Below are positions 42,801 through 55,000 of a stretch of DNA of 64,000 nucleotides, one piece after another. Both the position numbers and the translations under genes were made by a program. Numbering within the stretch: the stretch's first letter is position 1; each line of letters starts with the position of its first letter. Origin of the DNA: Prescottella equi (GTDB lineage: Bacteria; Actinomycetota; Actinomycetes; Mycobacteriales; Mycobacteriaceae). The notes beneath the pieces were generated by a model. It was not told the DNA's origin, ran no database searches, and worked only from the letters and a program-made list of their open reading frames with translations. The stretch covers positions 124,001 to 188,000 of the forward strand of contig NZ_JAIVAH010000011.1 of NCBI RefSeq assembly GCF_020171745.1, given 5' to 3'.

Positions 42801-44333
42801 ATGGTCGTGCCACGGATTCTGACGTCGCTACTCGCCGCCACCGCCACGGGACTGGCCCTTGCCTCAGCCCCCGCCGCGGCGCAGGCCCCCGGCCCGGCGG
42901 CCTCCACCAACGCGTGCGGCGAGCAGGGTTTCGACCCGTCCGTGCGCGATCCGCAGCCGACGCCGGCCGATCCGCCCGTCGTCGGTGTGCCGGTGCCGTA
43001 TCCCGAGTTCGTCCCGGTGCCGCTGCCGGACCCCGCCCCGGACCAGACCCGGGTGCCGCAGGATCCGCTGCCCGACGACCCGTGCACCGATCCGTGCCCG
43101 GACCTCACCGATCCCGGCGGCGAACCGCTTGCACCCGATGCCGGGCCATCACCCGAATCGGGCTCCGGGTCGGGTTCCGGTTCGGGATCAGGATCCGGTT
43201 CGTTGTCGTTGCCGCGCATCGAGATCCAGCCCCGACCCGAGACGATTCCGATCCCGATCCCCGGCGACGACCCGGGCCCCGAACCACAGCCGGCACCGCC
43301 CCTCGACGTCGGCACGATCGAACCCGGCCCGCTCACCCCACCGATCGGCACCCCGCCGGTGCTCGCGGTGGATCTGGTGTCGCAGGTGACCGGTCCGGGT
43401 TCCGAGAACCGCACCGACAAACGCTGGCAGGTGAGCGGCACCGACCTCGGCATCACGTGGGAGAGCCGACCCGGCGAGGTGTCCATCGCGTTCGGCGACA
43501 CCTTCGGGCTGGACTGGACTCCGCCCGGCGCGAACGGGCAGGACTGGCGCAGCAACACCCTCGGGCACAGCACCGACACCGATCTCGCCGACGGCCTGAC
43601 GATCGAGTCGATGGTGCAGGACAGCCGCTGCCACGCCGCCGAGATCATCGCGTCCCGGCACATCCCCAACTGGGAGACCACCACCATCCCGACGTCCGGG
43701 TTCGCGATCGGCGACCGCCAGTACCTGTCCTACATGTCGGTGCGACGCTGGAGCGTGATCCCCGGCATGTGGTACACGAACTACGGCGGCATCGCCTACT
43801 CCGACGACGGCGGACAGACGTGGACCGAGGACCAGCACGCCAAGTGGGACAACATCTTCGGCATGAATCGCTTCCAGGTGACGGCGATGGTGCCGCAGGG
43901 CGACCACGTGTACATGTTCGGCACCCCCAACGGACGGATGGGCGCCGTCGGCCTGGCCCGGGTCCCGGTCGACAAGCTGCTCAACCCCAGCGCCTACCAG
44001 TACTGGGTGTCCGGATCCTGGGTGCCGGTGGTCGAGCACCTCGCGACACCCCTCGTCGCCGGCGCCGCGAGCGAGCTGTCCGTCCGCTACGACGCCGCCG
44101 AGCAGCAGTGGCTCATGAGCTATCTCGACCCGATGGCCGGACGGATCATCCTGCGCCGCTCCGCGAGCCCGCAGGGCGTGTGGTCGGACGGCGCCACCCT
44201 CGTCGACGACGACGAGTACCCCAAGTTGTACGGCGGCTTCATGCACCCGTGGTCCACGCCGGACGCGCTGTACTTCACGATGTCCGAGTGGGACAGCTAC
44301 AACGTCTATCTCATGCGGGCGGAGCTCGGGTAG
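42801..44333 (+). CDS. secreted DUF4185 protein with Pro-rich and Ser-Gly linker
   Basis: 510 residues. A signal peptide (LLAATATGLALASAPAAA) is followed by a Pro/Asp-rich stretch to about residue 118, a seven-unit Ser-Gly run, then more Pro-rich sequence to about 180. The DUF4185 domain follows: TDLGITWESRPGEVSIAFGDTFG, YMSVRRWSVIPGMWYTNYGGIAYSDDGGQTW, MVPQGDHVYMFGTPNGRMGAVGLARVP and [20 protein letters not shown]. This beta-propeller-like domain occurs in secreted actinobacterial proteins and may bind or cut glycans. Its 3' end overlaps the convergent modC gene by 28 bases. Confidence 0.8.
   Translation: MVVPRILTSLLAATATGLALASAPAAAQAPGPAASTNACGEQGFDPSVRDPQPTPADPPVVGVPVPYPEFVPVPLPDPAPDQTRVPQDPLPDDPCTDPCPDLTDPGGEPLAPDAGPSPESGSGSGSGSGSGSGSLSLPRIEIQPRPETIPIPIPGDDPGPEPQPAPPLDVGTIEPGPLTPPIGTPPVLAVDLVSQVTGPGSENRTDKRWQVSGTDLGITWESRPGEVSIAFGDTFGLDWTPPGANGQDWRSNTLGHSTDTDLADGLTIESMVQDSRCHAAEIIASRHIPNWETTTIPTSGFAIGDRQYLSYMSVRRWSVIPGMWYTNYGGIAYSDDGGQTWTEDQHAKWDNIFGMNRFQVTAMVPQGDHVYMFGTPNGRMGAVGLARVPVDKLLNPSAYQYWVSGSWVPVVEHLATPLVAGAASELSVRYDAAEQQWLMSYLDPMAGRIILRRSASPQGVWSDGATLVDDDEYPKLYGGFMHPWSTPDALYFTMSEWDSYNVYLMRAELG
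43158..43202 (+). repeat. Ser-Gly repeat inside the DUF4185 protein
   Basis: Seven Ser-Gly dipeptides and a final Ser, encoded by 15 codons mixing TCG, TCC and TCA with GGC, GGG, GGT and GGA. A flexible linker between the Pro-rich stalk and the C-terminal domain. The codon mix argues against recent slippage. Confidence 0.85.
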
Positions 44334-45400
44334 ACCGCGACCTCGGTGGCCTTGACGGCGAACCACACGTCGTCGCCGGGGGCCAGGTCGAGCTGCGCGA
44401 CGGCGGCGGCGGTGACGTCGGCGACCAGCCCGGCGGAGCCGTCGGGGTGGTCGGCGGCGCGCACGCGGATCGCGTGGCCGTGCCGACCGAGCCCCTCGAT
44501 CTCCGCGATGCGGACTCGGAACACGTTGCGCGGGCTGCCTTCCGGCTGCACGCGATGCACCGCGACCGCGGTGGGACCGAACACCGCGACCGCGGGCTCG
44601 CCGTCGTCGCAGCCGTCCTCCGCGATCCCGTGCACGGCGCCGGCGACGGTGTCGAGGACGTCGCCGCGCACCTTGCCCGCCACCAGGTTGATCCCCGCGA
44701 TCCGGGCCGCGAACGCGCTGCGCGGGCGGGCCAGCACCCGCTCCACCGTCCCCTCCTCGACGACGCGCCCGGCGTCGAGCACCACGACTCGGTCCGCAAG
44801 CGAAATCGCATCCAGGACATCGTGAGTCACTATGACCGCGGTGTGGTCACCGGTTCGCAGGACGCGCCGCAGCAGCGCCCGCACCGCGGGCGCGACACCG
44901 ACGTCGAGGGCGGCCATCGGCTCGTCGAGCAGCAGCAGTTGCGGACCGGCGGCGAGCGCCCGCGCGATCGCGACCCGCTGCGCCTGCCCACCGGACAGTT
45001 GCCGGGGCCGACGATTCGCCAGCGCGGCCGCGTCCACCTCGTCGAGCCACCGGTCCGCCACGGCGTAGGCCTCCCGGCGGCCCGCACCGGCGCTGCGCGG
45101 CGCGAACGCCACGTTCTCGCGCACCGTGAGGTGCGGGAACAACAGCGCCTCCTGCGCGAGCAGCGCGACGGCCCGCTGATGCGACGGCACCGCAACATCT
45201 TTCGCGGTGTCGGTGAGCACCCGGTCGTCGAGCACGACGCGGCCCTCGTCGGGGCGCAGCAGTCCGGCGGCGACGTCGAGCAGCGTCGACTTGCCGGCGC
45301 CGTTGGGCCCGAGGATCGCGACCACCTCGCCGGGCGCCACCGAGAGTTCGACGTCGAGTCCGCGGGCGGCGACCCGGGCCCGCAACGCCAGACCGCTCAC
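44306..45400 (-). CDS. modC: molybdate ABC transporter ATP-binding protein
   Basis: 364 residues, GTG start overlapping the modB stop. Walker [10 protein letters not shown], signature LSGGQAQR, Walker [14 protein letters not shown], switch His in [14 protein letters not shown]. The C-terminal TOBE/mop domain from about residue 290 ([25 protein letters not shown]...[21 protein letters not shown]) binds molybdate and is diagnostic for ModC. Confidence 0.93.
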   Translation of the reverse strand: MSGLALRARVAARGLDVELSVAPGEVVAILGPNGAGKSTLLDVAAGLLRPDEGRVVLDDRVLTDTAKDVAVPSHQRAVALLAQEALLFPHLTVRENVAFAPRSAGAGRREAYAVADRWLDEVDAAALANRRPRQLSGGQAQRVAIARALAAGPQLLLLDEPMAALDVGVAPAVRALLRRVLRTGDHTAVIVTHDVLDAISLADRVVVLDAGRVVEEGTVERVLARPRSAFAARIAGINLVAGKVRGDVLDTVAGAVHGIAEDGCDDGEPAVAVFGPTAVAVHRVQPEGSPRNVFRVRIAEIEGLGRHGHAIRVRAADHPDGSAGLVADVTAAAVAQLDLAPGDDVWFAVKATEVAVYPSSARMR

Positions 45401-46203
45401 AGCGCGCCCACCACCCGCCGGGTCCGGGCTCCGACCACGATCAGCACCGCGATGACCACCAGCACCAGTGACAACGCCACCGCCGCCTCGGGGTCGGTCT
45501 CCCGCTGCAGGTAGATCTCCAGTGGCAGCGTCCGGGTCACGCCCTGCAGGCTGCCCGCGAACGTGAGAGTGGCGCCGAACTCGCCGAGCGCGCGGGCGAA
45601 CGACAGCACCGCCCCCGAGATCAGACCCGGCAGCACCAACGGGATCGTGACGCGGAACAGCACCGTCGTCGGGCGGGCGCCGAGCGTCGCGGCGACGGCC
45701 TCGTAGCGTCGGCCCGCGGTGCGCAGCGCGCCCTCGAGACTGATCACCAGGAACGGCAGCGCCACGAACGTCTGGGCCAGCACCACCGCCGTCGTGGAGA
45801 ACGCGATCTGGATGCCCGCCACCTCCAGGTGCTGCCCGATCAGCCCGCGCCGACCGAACGTGTAGAGCAGTGCGAGACCGCCCACGACGGGCGGAAGCAC
45901 CAAGGGCAGCAACACGAGTGCGCGCAGAGCCGCCAGCCCGGGGAAATCGCACCGGGCCGATACGAGCGCCATCGGCACCCCGAGCAGCAGGCACAGCACG
46001 GTGCTGATCGACGCCGTCTTCAGGCTCAGAACCAAGGCATCCAAAGAGGATTCGGAGGTGACCAGGCTCAGGAAGTTCGCCCAGTCCACCCCCGCCAGCA
46101 TCGCGACGAGCGGCAGCACCACCAGCAGCCCACCCGCGGCCGCGGGCACGTAGATCCAGACCGGCAACCCGGCCGGGACCCGCACCCGCGCCGCGGTGGT
46201 CAC
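45397..46203 (-). CDS. modB: molybdate ABC transporter permease
   Basis: 268 residues, GTG start overlapping the modA stop. Six helices, with the first around [21 protein letters not shown]. The permease-ATPase coupling loop is [56 protein letters not shown], and the ending [24 protein letters not shown] is typical for ModB. Confidence 0.94.
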   Translation of the reverse strand: MTTAARVRVPAGLPVWIYVPAAAGGLLVVLPLVAMLAGVDWANFLSLVTSESSLDALVLSLKTASISTVLCLLLGVPMALVSARCDFPGLAALRALVLLPLVLPPVVGGLALLYTFGRRGLIGQHLEVAGIQIAFSTTAVVLAQTFVALPFLVISLEGALRTAGRRYEAVAATLGARPTTVLFRVTIPLVLPGLISGAVLSFARALGEFGATLTFAGSLQGVTRTLPLEIYLQRETDPEAAVALSLVLVVIAVLIVVGARTRRVVGAL

Positions 46204-46976
46204 GGCGCGCCGAAACCGGCCGCCGACAACACCTGTCGCCCCTCGGGGCCGATCACGAACGCGGCGAATTCGCCTGCGACATAGGGATCGTCGGACTTCT
46301 GCAGCACCGCGATCGGATACGTGTTGACGATCCGCGCCGATTCCGGGAACGGGACGGCCTCGACCTTGTCCCCCGCGCCCGCCGCGTCGGTGACGTAGAC
46401 GAGACCGGCGTCGGCCTGCCCCGTCACCACCTTGCCGAGCACGTCGGTCACCGACGACTCCTCGCTGACGGGAGACAGCCGCACCCCGGTCAGGTCCTCG
46501 ATCCGCTGGGTCGCGTTGCCGCACGGCACCTGCGGCGCACACACCACCACCTTGGTGCCCGGGCGGGCGAGGTCGGCGAACGACGTGATGCCCGCCGGAT
46601 TCCCGGGCGGTACGACGATCGTCAGGGTGTTGGTCGCGAAGTTCACCGGATCCGACGCCGTCAGCCCCGCCCGGACCGCCTTCGTCATGTTCGCGGTGTC
46701 CGCGGACGCGAAGACGTCGGCGGGCGCGCCCTGGTCGATCTGGGTGAACAGGTCCGACGAGCCCGCGAAGTTGAACACCACCCGGGTGTCCGGGTGCTCG
46801 GCCTCGAACTGCCGGCCCAGTTCGGTGAACGTCGCGCGCAGCGACGCGGCCGCGAACACCGTGATCGTCTCACCGGATTCGGTGCCGGTGTCCGAGTCTG
46901 CGGAGTTGCCGCAGCCCGCCAACAGCATCGTCAGCGCCAGCACCCCGGCCGCGGCGGCCGTCCGCGCGCGCCTCAC
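46200..46976 (-). CDS. modA: molybdate-binding lipoprotein
   Basis: 258 residues, GTG start overlapping the stop of the regulator gene. Lipoprotein signal with lipobox LAGC. Family core: [59 protein letters not shown]. The oxyanion-binding Ser residues are in AASL and GSSD. It delivers molybdate or tungstate to ModBC. Confidence 0.94.
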   Translation of the reverse strand: MRRARTAAAAGVLALTMLLAGCGNSADSDTGTESGETITVFAAASLRATFTELGRQFEAEHPDTRVVFNFAGSSDLFTQIDQGAPADVFASADTANMTKAVRAGLTASDPVNFATNTLTIVVPPGNPAGITSFADLARPGTKVVVCAPQVPCGNATQRIEDLTGVRLSPVSEESSVTDVLGKVVTGQADAGLVYVTDAAGAGDKVEAVPFPESARIVNTYPIAVLQKSDDPYVAGEFAAFVIGPEGRQVLSAAGFGAP

Positions 46977-47380
46977 GCCGACACCGCCGGCGTCTCGACG
47001 ATCACCGTGGTGGCCTTCACGACGGCCACCGCGATGCTGCCGGGCTCGAGCCTCAGTTCGGTCGCCGACTCGGCGCTCATCAGCGAGACGACGGAGAACG
47101 GCCCGCACTGCATCTCCACCTGCGCCATCACGCCGTCGGCCACCACCCGCGTCACCAGACCGGTGAAACGGTTGCGGGCCGAACTGCCCACGCCGAGCGG
47201 ATTCTCCGGGGCCGGGGCCGCATGGGCTCGCGCGAACTCGGCGAGCTGACGGCCGTCGACGACCATGCGGCCGGCCTCGTCCTTGTGTGAGGCGAGCGTG
47301 CCGGCGTCGATCCAGCGCCGCACGGTGTCGTCACTGACGCCGAGCAGCTGGGCCGCGTCCCGTATCCGAATGTCAGGCAT
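46973..47380 (-). CDS. HTH-TOBE molybdate-responsive regulator, first gene of the mod operon
   Basis: 135 residues. Residues 1-55 form a MerR/excisionase-like helix-turn-helix (IRIRDAAQLLGVSDDTVRRWIDAGTLASHKDEAGRMVVDGRQLAEF). Residues 70-130 form one TOBE/molbindin domain (RNRFTGLVTRVVADGVMAQVEMQCGPFSVVSLMSAESATELRLEPGSIAVAVVKATTVIVE). It is a small alternative to ModE, built from a different HTH. Its stop overlaps modA, so sensor and importer are coupled. Confidence 0.85.
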   Translation of the reverse strand: MPDIRIRDAAQLLGVSDDTVRRWIDAGTLASHKDEAGRMVVDGRQLAEFARAHAAPAPENPLGVGSSARNRFTGLVTRVVADGVMAQVEMQCGPFSVVSLMSAESATELRLEPGSIAVAVVKATTVIVETPAVSA

Positions 47381-47442
47381 GACAGGAGTCTAGATCCGCA
47401 TCTTCGGACGTCTCAACGAATTCGCCCCGCAGATGCGACCGG

Positions 47443-48897
47443 TCAATCCTTCGGCTGGTCCGCCCACCACTTCAGCAACTCGGCCTCGGCCTCGTCACGA
47501 TCGAGCGGTCCGCGGTCCAGGCGAAGTTCCTTGAGGAACTTCCACGCCTTGCCGACCTGCGGGCCGGCCGGGATGCCGAGCAGTTGCATGATCGCGTTGC
47601 CGTCCAGGTCCGGGCGCACCCGCGCCAGATCCTCCTGCTCGGCGATCCGGGCGATCCGCTTCTCGAGGTCGTCGTAGGTGGCCTGCAGCTTCGCCGCCCG
47701 CCGCTTGTTGCGGGTGGTGCAGTCGGCGCGGACCAGCTTGTGCAACCGCGGCAACATGTCACCGGCGTCGGTGACGTAGCGACGGACCGCCGAATCGGTC
47801 CACTGCCCCTCGCCGTAGCCGTGGAAGCGCAGGTGCAGGAACACCAGCTGGCCCACCTCGTCGACCATCTGCTTGGAGTACTTGAGCGCGCGCATCCGCT
47901 TGCGCACCATCTTCGCCCCGACCACCTCGTGGTGATGGAAGCTCACGCCACCGCCCGGCTCGTGACGACGGGTCGGCGGCTTCCCCACGTCGTGCAGCAG
48001 CGCCGCCCACCGCAGCACCAGGTCCGGGTCGCCGTCCTCGAGGTCGATCGCCTGCTTGAGCACGGTCAGCGAATGCCAGTACACGTCCTTGTGCTGGTGG
48101 TGCTCGTCGATCTCGAGCTTCAGCTGGGGAATCTCGGGGATCACCCGGGCCGCGAGCCCGGTCTCGCACATCACGTTGACGCCGTCGATCGGGAACTCGC
48201 CGAGGATCAGCTTGTCCAGCTCGGTGTGCACCCGCTCGGCGGTGATCCGCTCGATCTGCTCGGACATGTCGACGATCGCCTCCTGCACGCGCGGCGCGAG
48301 CGTGAACCCGAGCTGCGAGACGAAGCGGCACGCGCGCAGCATCCGCAGCGGATCGTCGTTGAACGAGATCTCCGGGGCCGCGGGGGTGTCGAGGACACCC
48401 GCGAGGAGCGCGTCCATGCCGTTCAGCGGGTCCACGAACTCGAACGTGCCGCTGCCGTCGACCCGCACCGCCATCGCGTTGACGGTGAAGTCGCGGCGGA
48501 CCAGGTCCTCGTCCAGCGTCGTGCCGTACTGCACCTCCGGGTTGCGGGTGACCCCGTCGTACGTGTCGGTGCGGTAGGTCGTGATCTCGATCTGGTCGGC
48601 GCCCTTGGCCGCGCTGATCGTGCCGAACGCGATGCCGGTGTCCCACTGGTTGTCGGCCCAGCCGCGCAGGATCTGCTGCACCTGCTCGGGGCGCGCGTCG
48701 GTGGTGAAGTCGAGGTCGGTGCCGAGGCGGCCCAGGACCGCGTCGCGCACACTGCCGCCCACCAGGTACAGCTCGTGCCCGGCCTCGGTGAAACGCGCAC
48801 CGAGCGGGTCCAGCACGTCCGACAGACTGCTCAGGGTTCGATGCGCACCGTCAAGCAGTCGGGCGCGCCGCTCGGCATCGGGGGTGGGGGCATTCAC
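47443..48897 (-). CDS. pcnA: CCA-adding tRNA nucleotidyltransferase (poly(A) polymerase family)
   Basis: 484 residues from the GTG at 48897; longer frames upstream have no binding site. Nucleotidyltransferase motif [24 protein letters not shown], with catalytic Asp residues, then the [11 protein letters not shown] and [12 protein letters not shown]-type elements ([14 protein letters not shown] here), and an HD domain ([37 protein letters not shown]). It repairs or builds tRNA 3' CCA ends. It is divergent from the NUDIX gene, the same arrangement as Rv3907c/Rv3908 in Mycobacterium. Confidence 0.93.
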   Translation of the reverse strand: MNAPTPDAERRARLLDGAHRTLSSLSDVLDPLGARFTEAGHELYLVGGSVRDAVLGRLGTDLDFTTDARPEQVQQILRGWADNQWDTGIAFGTISAAKGADQIEITTYRTDTYDGVTRNPEVQYGTTLDEDLVRRDFTVNAMAVRVDGSGTFEFVDPLNGMDALLAGVLDTPAAPEISFNDDPLRMLRACRFVSQLGFTLAPRVQEAIVDMSEQIERITAERVHTELDKLILGEFPIDGVNVMCETGLAARVIPEIPQLKLEIDEHHQHKDVYWHSLTVLKQAIDLEDGDPDLVLRWAALLHDVGKPPTRRHEPGGGVSFHHHEVVGAKMVRKRMRALKYSKQMVDEVGQLVFLHLRFHGYGEGQWTDSAVRRYVTDAGDMLPRLHKLVRADCTTRNKRRAAKLQATYDDLEKRIARIAEQEDLARVRPDLDGNAIMQLLGIPAGPQVGKAWKFLKELRLDRGPLDRDEAEAELLKWWADQPKD

Positions 48898-49022
48898 GTC
48901 AGCAAACCTTACCGAGGTCGCCGCAGCGCCGAACGCACCTCCAGCGAGGACACCGCGCAGCGCGGCCCGGCCTCTGGCGTGGGAGTCCGGCAGGTTGCGC
49001 CGGGTCAACTACGATCGATGAG

Positions 49023-49586
49023 GTGTCCGCCGCCGAACGTGCCAACCGCAGCCGCCGCTCCTCGCGGCGCCGTGGCGCGACTGCGGATCCCGTCAAATCC
49101 AAGACCCCGCACCTGCGGACCGTCCGCGAAACCTCCGCCGGCGGACTGGTCGTCGACGGCCTCGGCGGGCCCGAGGACAAGCTGTGCGCGGCCCTCATCG
49201 GCCGGACCGACCGGCGCGGACGTCTGCTGTGGTCGCTGCCCAAGGGACACATCGAGCAGGGCGAGACCGCCGAGCAGACGGCGATGCGCGAGGTCGCCGA
49301 GGAGACCGGCATCCGCGGTTCCGTCGTCGCCTCCCTCGGCAGCATCGACTACTGGTTCGTCACCGAGGGCCGGCGCGTCCACAAGACCGTGCACCACTAC
49401 CTGATGCGGTCCCTCGGCGGTGAGCTGTCCGACGCGGACATCGAGGTCACCGAGGTCGCGTGGGTGCCGCTGTCGGAGCTGGACTCCCGGCTCGCCTACG
49501 CCGACGAACGCAAGCTCGCCGAGATCGCCGGCCAGCTCATCGCCGAGATGGGCGCCTCCCCGGTGAGGGAGACCGACGCCGAATGA
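49023..49586 (+). CDS. NUDIX hydrolase (MutT4-like)
   Basis: 187 residues, GTG start. A basic N-terminal tail ([22 protein letters not shown]) is followed by the NUDIX domain; the box [23 protein letters not shown] fits the consensus GX5EX7REUXEEXGU. The position between pcnA and the DUF6049 gene matches MutT4 of Mycobacterium. It hydrolyses a nucleoside diphosphate derivative. The stop overlaps the next start (ATGA). Confidence 0.92.
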   Translation: MSAAERANRSRRSSRRRGATADPVKSKTPHLRTVRETSAGGLVVDGLGGPEDKLCAALIGRTDRRGRLLWSLPKGHIEQGETAEQTAMREVAEETGIRGSVVASLGSIDYWFVTEGRRVHKTVHHYLMRSLGGELSDADIEVTEVAWVPLSELDSRLAYADERKLAEIAGQLIAEMGASPVRETDAE

Positions 49587-52048
49587 CCCTGGCATCGCGT
49601 CCCGCACGGAGACGACCCGGTGCCGCGATCCAGACGGTGCTGGCGCTCGTCCTGATGCTGATCGGCGCCGTCACCGGGACAGCCGCAATCGGTGTGGCGT
49701 CCGCGCAACCACTGCCGTCGAGCCCGCTCGGCCGCGCCGAAGCCGCGACGATCCCGGACCGCACGCAGACCACGAAGGCCCGGAGCCAGCCCAAGTTCCT
49801 CGAACTGCACATCGACGGGGTGACCCCGTCGACCGTCACCACGACGTCGGACCCCGTCGTCACCGTCACGGGCACCGTCGCGAACATCGGCGACCGTCCG
49901 GTGACCGACGTCGGCGTGCGGTTGCAGCGGGCGCCCCGCGTCGACTCGGGCGAGGAACTACGCACCTCGCTCGACATGGATCAGGGCGAGTTCGACGTCG
50001 CCGGCCCGTTCGTGCAGGTCACCTCGGAGCTGGCGGAGGGCGAGCAGAAGCAGTTCGTGCTCTCGCTGCCGCTGCGCTCGCTCACCGGATCGTCGCTCGA
50101 CGTCACCGAGCCCGGGGTCTACCCACTCCTGGTGAACGTGAACGGCACCCCCGAGTACGGCGGTCAGGCTCGGCTCGACGACGCCCGCTTCCTGCTCCCG
50201 GTGCTCGGGCTGCCGCGGGCCGCCGGCAGCGCCCCGGAAACCGCGCCCCAGGTCACCGAGAACTCGCCCACCGCCCCGGTGCCGCCCGACACGTCAGCCC
50301 CGGTGGCGCTGACGATGCTGTGGCCGCTCGCCGACCGGCCCCGGCTCGCGGCGGGGGTCCCGGGATCGGTCACCGAGAAGGTCCGCCTCACCGACGACGA
50401 CCTCGCCACCTCGCTGTCCTCGGGCGGCCGGCTCGACGAACTCCTCGGCGCCGTCGAGTACGCGACCGGCCCGGACGTCGACCGCGACCGCCGGCTCACC
50501 GACACCCTGTGCCTGGCCGTCGACCCCGACCTGCTGATCACCGTCAGCAACATGACGCAGGGCTATCTCGTCGTCGACGATCCGGCCGCCCCCAACGGAC
50601 CCGCCCGCGAGGGCACGGGACGGGACGCCGCCGCCGCGTGGCTCGACCGCCTCGAGGCCCTCGCCCGCACGATGTGCATCACGTCGGTGCCGTTCGGCCA
50701 GGTGGACCTCTCCGCGCTCAGCCGCGTCGACGAGCCCACGCTCACCGACAGCGCGCTGAAAGCGCCCGCCGACATCGTCGACTCGATCCTCGGTGTCACC
50801 TCGCTGCGGAACGTCACGTGGCCCGACTCCGGGGTCCTCGACGACGCGTCCGCGCAGCTGCTGCACGAGATCGGACCGACCACGACGCTGCTGGCCGCCA
50901 ACGCGGTCGAGTCGCCGGCCCGGGCGGGCAGCAAGGTCGTCGTCGCGGGTGGGGGAGCGGACGCCGTCACCGCCGGACTGTTCGACGTCTCCACCGGCGC
51001 GGCGCTCGCCGCCGTCGGCGCGGACCCGCAGACGCCGTCGTACGTGCCCGATCGCGCGCGCTACAACGTGGACCGCGACTCACGCACCGCACGCCTGCAG
51101 GACGCCCTCGGCGCGATGTCGTGGACGGCGCTGCAGTCGCCGGGATCCACCACGGGCCCGAACCGGCCGGCCGACCGGCCGATGCTCATCGTGCCGCCGC
51201 AGCAGTGGTCGGCGGACGGCGACGAGGCCGCGGCCGTGCTGTCGACGGCGTCGACGCTGCTGCGGTCGGGGCTCGCGACGCCCAAGCCGCTGGCCCGGGT
51301 CGCCGACCAGCCGCCGACGTCCCCGGCGACCGCGTCGCTGGCCTACCCGGAGCAGGCCATCGTCGACGGCACGCCCCAGTCCGTCGAGCGGGAGGTGGGT
51401 GCGCAGGAACCGCGCATCGACGAACTGATGGATGCCCTCGTCGACGATCCGCAGGCACCGCTGACGCCCACCCGGTTCCTCGCGCCGCTGCGGGAGGACC
51501 TGCTCCGCGCCATGACGCTGTCCGGGCGCCGCGAACAGAACGACGCCGACATCGCGGCCGACGCGGCCGCCGAGCAGCGGGTGAGCGCGGTCGCCACCAC
51601 GATCGACGGCATGTACGCGTCGGTCACGATCCTCGCGCCGGGCGGGGTGTACACGCTCGCGTCCGAGCAGAGTCCGCTGCTGCTGGTGGCCCGGAACGAA
51701 CTGCCCGTCGCTATCACCGTGCAACTGCGGGTCGACGCCCCCGCCGAGATGCACATCACCGACATCGGGCCGCAGCAACTGCCGCCGCGGGGCAGCCGAT
51801 CGTTGCAGGTGCCCGCCGAGATCGCCGACCGGCGCACCATGGTGGTCGACTTCTCACTCGCCACCGAAAGCGGCCAGAGCCTGGGCGAACAGACGTCCGT
51901 CACGGTGCGGTCGAATGCGTACGGCCAGGCTTTGGCGATAATTACGGCGTGCGCTGGTGCACTTCTGCTGTTCCTGGCCGGGCGACGACTCTGGCACCGG
52001 TTCCGTGGCCAGCCCGATAAAGCCGACGAAGGGTATGAACGTCCATGA
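49583..52048 (+). CDS. large secreted/membrane protein, DUF6049 family (Rv3909-like)
   Basis: 821 residues. An N-terminal signal ([24 protein letters not shown]) is followed by an extracytoplasmic body of about 740 residues and one C-terminal helix ([27 protein letters not shown]). It opens with an Ig-like domain ([26 protein letters not shown]). Start and stop overlap NUDIX and murJ (ATGA on both sides). It is conserved beside murJ throughout the mycolic group, so a role in lipid II export or wall control is likely but unproven. Confidence 0.85.
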   Translation: MTLASRPARRRPGAAIQTVLALVLMLIGAVTGTAAIGVASAQPLPSSPLGRAEAATIPDRTQTTKARSQPKFLELHIDGVTPSTVTTTSDPVVTVTGTVANIGDRPVTDVGVRLQRAPRVDSGEELRTSLDMDQGEFDVAGPFVQVTSELAEGEQKQFVLSLPLRSLTGSSLDVTEPGVYPLLVNVNGTPEYGGQARLDDARFLLPVLGLPRAAGSAPETAPQVTENSPTAPVPPDTSAPVALTMLWPLADRPRLAAGVPGSVTEKVRLTDDDLATSLSSGGRLDELLGAVEYATGPDVDRDRRLTDTLCLAVDPDLLITVSNMTQGYLVVDDPAAPNGPAREGTGRDAAAAWLDRLEALARTMCITSVPFGQVDLSALSRVDEPTLTDSALKAPADIVDSILGVTSLRNVTWPDSGVLDDASAQLLHEIGPTTTLLAANAVESPARAGSKVVVAGGGADAVTAGLFDVSTGAALAAVGADPQTPSYVPDRARYNVDRDSRTARLQDALGAMSWTALQSPGSTTGPNRPADRPMLIVPPQQWSADGDEAAAVLSTASTLLRSGLATPKPLARVADQPPTSPATASLAYPEQAIVDGTPQSVEREVGAQEPRIDELMDALVDDPQAPLTPTRFLAPLREDLLRAMTLSGRREQNDADIAADAAAEQRVSAVATTIDGMYASVTILAPGGVYTLASEQSPLLLVARNELPVAITVQLRVDAPAEMHITDIGPQQLPPRGSRSLQVPAEIADRRTMVVDFSLATESGQSLGEQTSVTVRSNAYGQALAIITACAGALLLFLAGRRLWHRFRGQPDKADEGYERP

Positions 52049-55000
52049 CCGAGAACTCTCGCGACGAGGGCGCTCGGTCGTCGGCGCGGCCGGAACCGTG
52101 GAACCGCGGGCCCGCGCCCGAACGCCGTTCTCCCGAGCAGCCCGCACCGCCCGTCCGGCGTCCGGTCCCGCCGCAGCAGAACGGCCCGGTCCCGCCGGGT
52201 GCGCCCCGCCGGATGCCGCCGCGGCCGATGCCGGGCGCGCAGCGACCCGTCCCGCCCGGCGCACAGCGACCCGTCCAACCCGGCGCACAGCGACCCGTTC
52301 CTCCGGGCGCGCAGCGTCCGGTTCCGCCCCGCGGTCCGCGGCCGATGCCCCCGGGCGTCCGCCGACCCCTGCCGCAGGGCGGTCCCCGGCCGATGCCGAT
52401 GCCGCCGCGACCGGCCGTGACGCAGGCCGTTCCCCGACCGGCCCAGCCGCAGCCGATGGCGGAGAAAGAACCCGAGCAGACGCCCCAGAAGCAGCAGAAG
52501 GGCCTTCTGGCGGCCACGGGATCGATCGCGATCGCGACCCTGATCAGCCGCATGACCGGGTTCCTCAAGCAGCTGCTGCTGCTGACCGCGCTCGGTCCGG
52601 CCGTGGCCAGTGCGTTCACGGTGGCCAGCCAGATCCCGAACATGATCTCCGAGCTGGTGCTCGGCGCGGTGCTCACCGCGATCGTCGTCCCTGTGCTGGT
52701 CCGGGCGGAACGGGAGGACCCGGACGAGGGCGCGGCGTTCGTCCGAAGACTCTTCACGGCCGCCCTGGCGCTGCTGGGAACGGCCGCCCTGTTCGCGACC
52801 GCGGCCGCGCCGATCCTCACGACGCAGGTCTTCCTGCCCGACGACGGCGAGGTCAACACCGCGCTGACCACGGCGCTGTGTTTCCTGCTGCTGCCGGCGA
52901 TCCTGTTCTACGGTCTGTCCGCGCTGCTCACGGCGATCCTCAACACCCGCCAGGACTTCAAGCCGGGCGCGTGGGCGCCGGTCCTGAACAACCTGGTGGT
53001 GCTCGGCATCCTCGCCGCGTACTGGCTGATCCCGGGTGATATCTCGCTCGACCCGGTCCGGATCAGCGACCCGCACCTGCTGCTGCTCGGGCTGGGCGTG
53101 ACCGCGGGCGTCGTGACGCAGGCGGTCAGCCTGATCCCGGCGATCAAGCGCAACGGCATCTCGCTGCGCCCGCTGTGGGGTCTCGACGACCGGCTCAAGC
53201 AGTTCGGCGGCATGGCCGTCGCGATCGTGCTGTACGTGCTGATCAGTCAGGCCGGCATGGTGTTCGCGACCCGCGTCTCGGCGCACGCCGACGAGGCCGG
53301 CCCGGCGATCTACAACAACGCGTGGCTGCTGCTGCAGCTGCCGTACGGCGTCCTCGGCGTCACCGTCCTGACCGCGATCATGCCGCGGCTGAGCCGCAAC
53401 GCGGCCGCCGACGACACCCCCGCCGTCGTCGACGACCTGTCGGTGGCCACCCGTCTGACGATGATCGCGCTCATCCCGGTCATCACGTTCCTGACCTTCG
53501 CGGGCCCCCAGGTGGGCCACGCGCTGTACGGCTACGGCAACTTCGGTGCCGGCAATGCCGAGCGGCTCGGCGAGGCGGTCAGCTGGTCGGCGTTCACGCT
53601 CATCCCGTACTCGCTGGTGCTGATCCACCTCCGCGTCTTCTACGCGCGCGAGCAGGCGTGGACCCCGACGTGGATCATCCTCGGCATCACCGGCGTGAAG
53701 ATCGCGCTGTCGGCGCTGACCCCGCTCGTGGCGGCGGACAACCAGCAGGTGGTGATCCTCCTCGGCGCCGCGAACGGTCTCGCGTTCATCGCGGGCGCGC
53801 TGATCGGTGGTTTCCTGCTGCACCGCAGCCTCGGCGACCTGCGGATGGCGAACGTCGGCAAGACGGTGTGGCTGGTGCTGCTCGCGTCCGCGGCCGGTGC
53901 GGTCGCGATGTTCGCGGCCGACAAGCTGCTCGGGCTCGAGAAGCTGTCCGACTCGTTCGGCGGGCCCGGCGCGATGGTCCGCGTCGCGATCACCGGCGCG
54001 ATCATGCTGGTCGTCACGTTCGTCCTGATGTGGCTGGCGAAGGTTCCCGAAGTGATGGCCGTGACCGTCGCGGTGGGCCGCAAGGTGTCGGCGTTGCGCG
54101 GACGCGGAGGCGACTCGGGCGAGGACACCGCCGCTGCGGCCCCACGCCCGTACGAGACTGATACCGAACTGATTCCGGTCGTCCGGGACCTGCCGCGGTC
54201 CCTCGATAGGCCCGATGGCCTCCCGTACCCTGGACGCAGCGAGGCCTACGTCGGCGCGGACTACATTCCCGACGAGTTCATTGAAGGAGCGAGTGTGAGC
54301 GACGACGACGGTGCCGACAAGCGCAGCGGCACGTCCACCGACGTCGAGGACGACGCCACCAAGGTGACGAACGACGGTGCCGCTTCGACGGATTCGCCGG
54401 ACCAGCAGTCCGACACGACCGCTTCGAACGAAAACGGCTCGGCAGCAGATGATTCCGATACGCCGGACTCGGATCCGCAGGCGGACGACACCGAGCTGAT
54501 GTCGGATCGCCGTCGCCGCGCCCGCGACCTGAACGTCGACACCGGCGTCTTCCCGATCGGCTCGCCGCAGCTTCCGCCGCTGCGAGTCACCGGCGCGATC
54601 CCCGAGTCCCGCCGTCCGCTGCGCGGACCGCAGCTGGTGCCGGGCGCCTCGGTGGCCGGCGGCCGCTACCGGCTGCTCGCACCGCACGGTGGTGCGCGCG
54701 GTCTGCAGTTCTGGCAGGCCCTCGATATCAAGCTCGACCGCGAGGTGGCGCTGACGTTCGTGGACGCCGACCAGCAGGCCGAGGGTCCGGCCGCCACCGG
54801 CCCCGACGGTCCGCAGGCGATCCTGTCGCGCACGCTGCGCCTGGGACGCATCAATTCGCCGGGCCTCGCCCGCGTGCTCGATGTGGTCCGGGGATCCTCG
54901 GGCGGCATCGTCGTCGCCGAGTGGACGCCGGGCCGGTCCCTCAAGGAGATGGCGTCCACCGGGCCGTCGCCGATCGGCGCCGCCCGCGCCGTCCGCGCTC

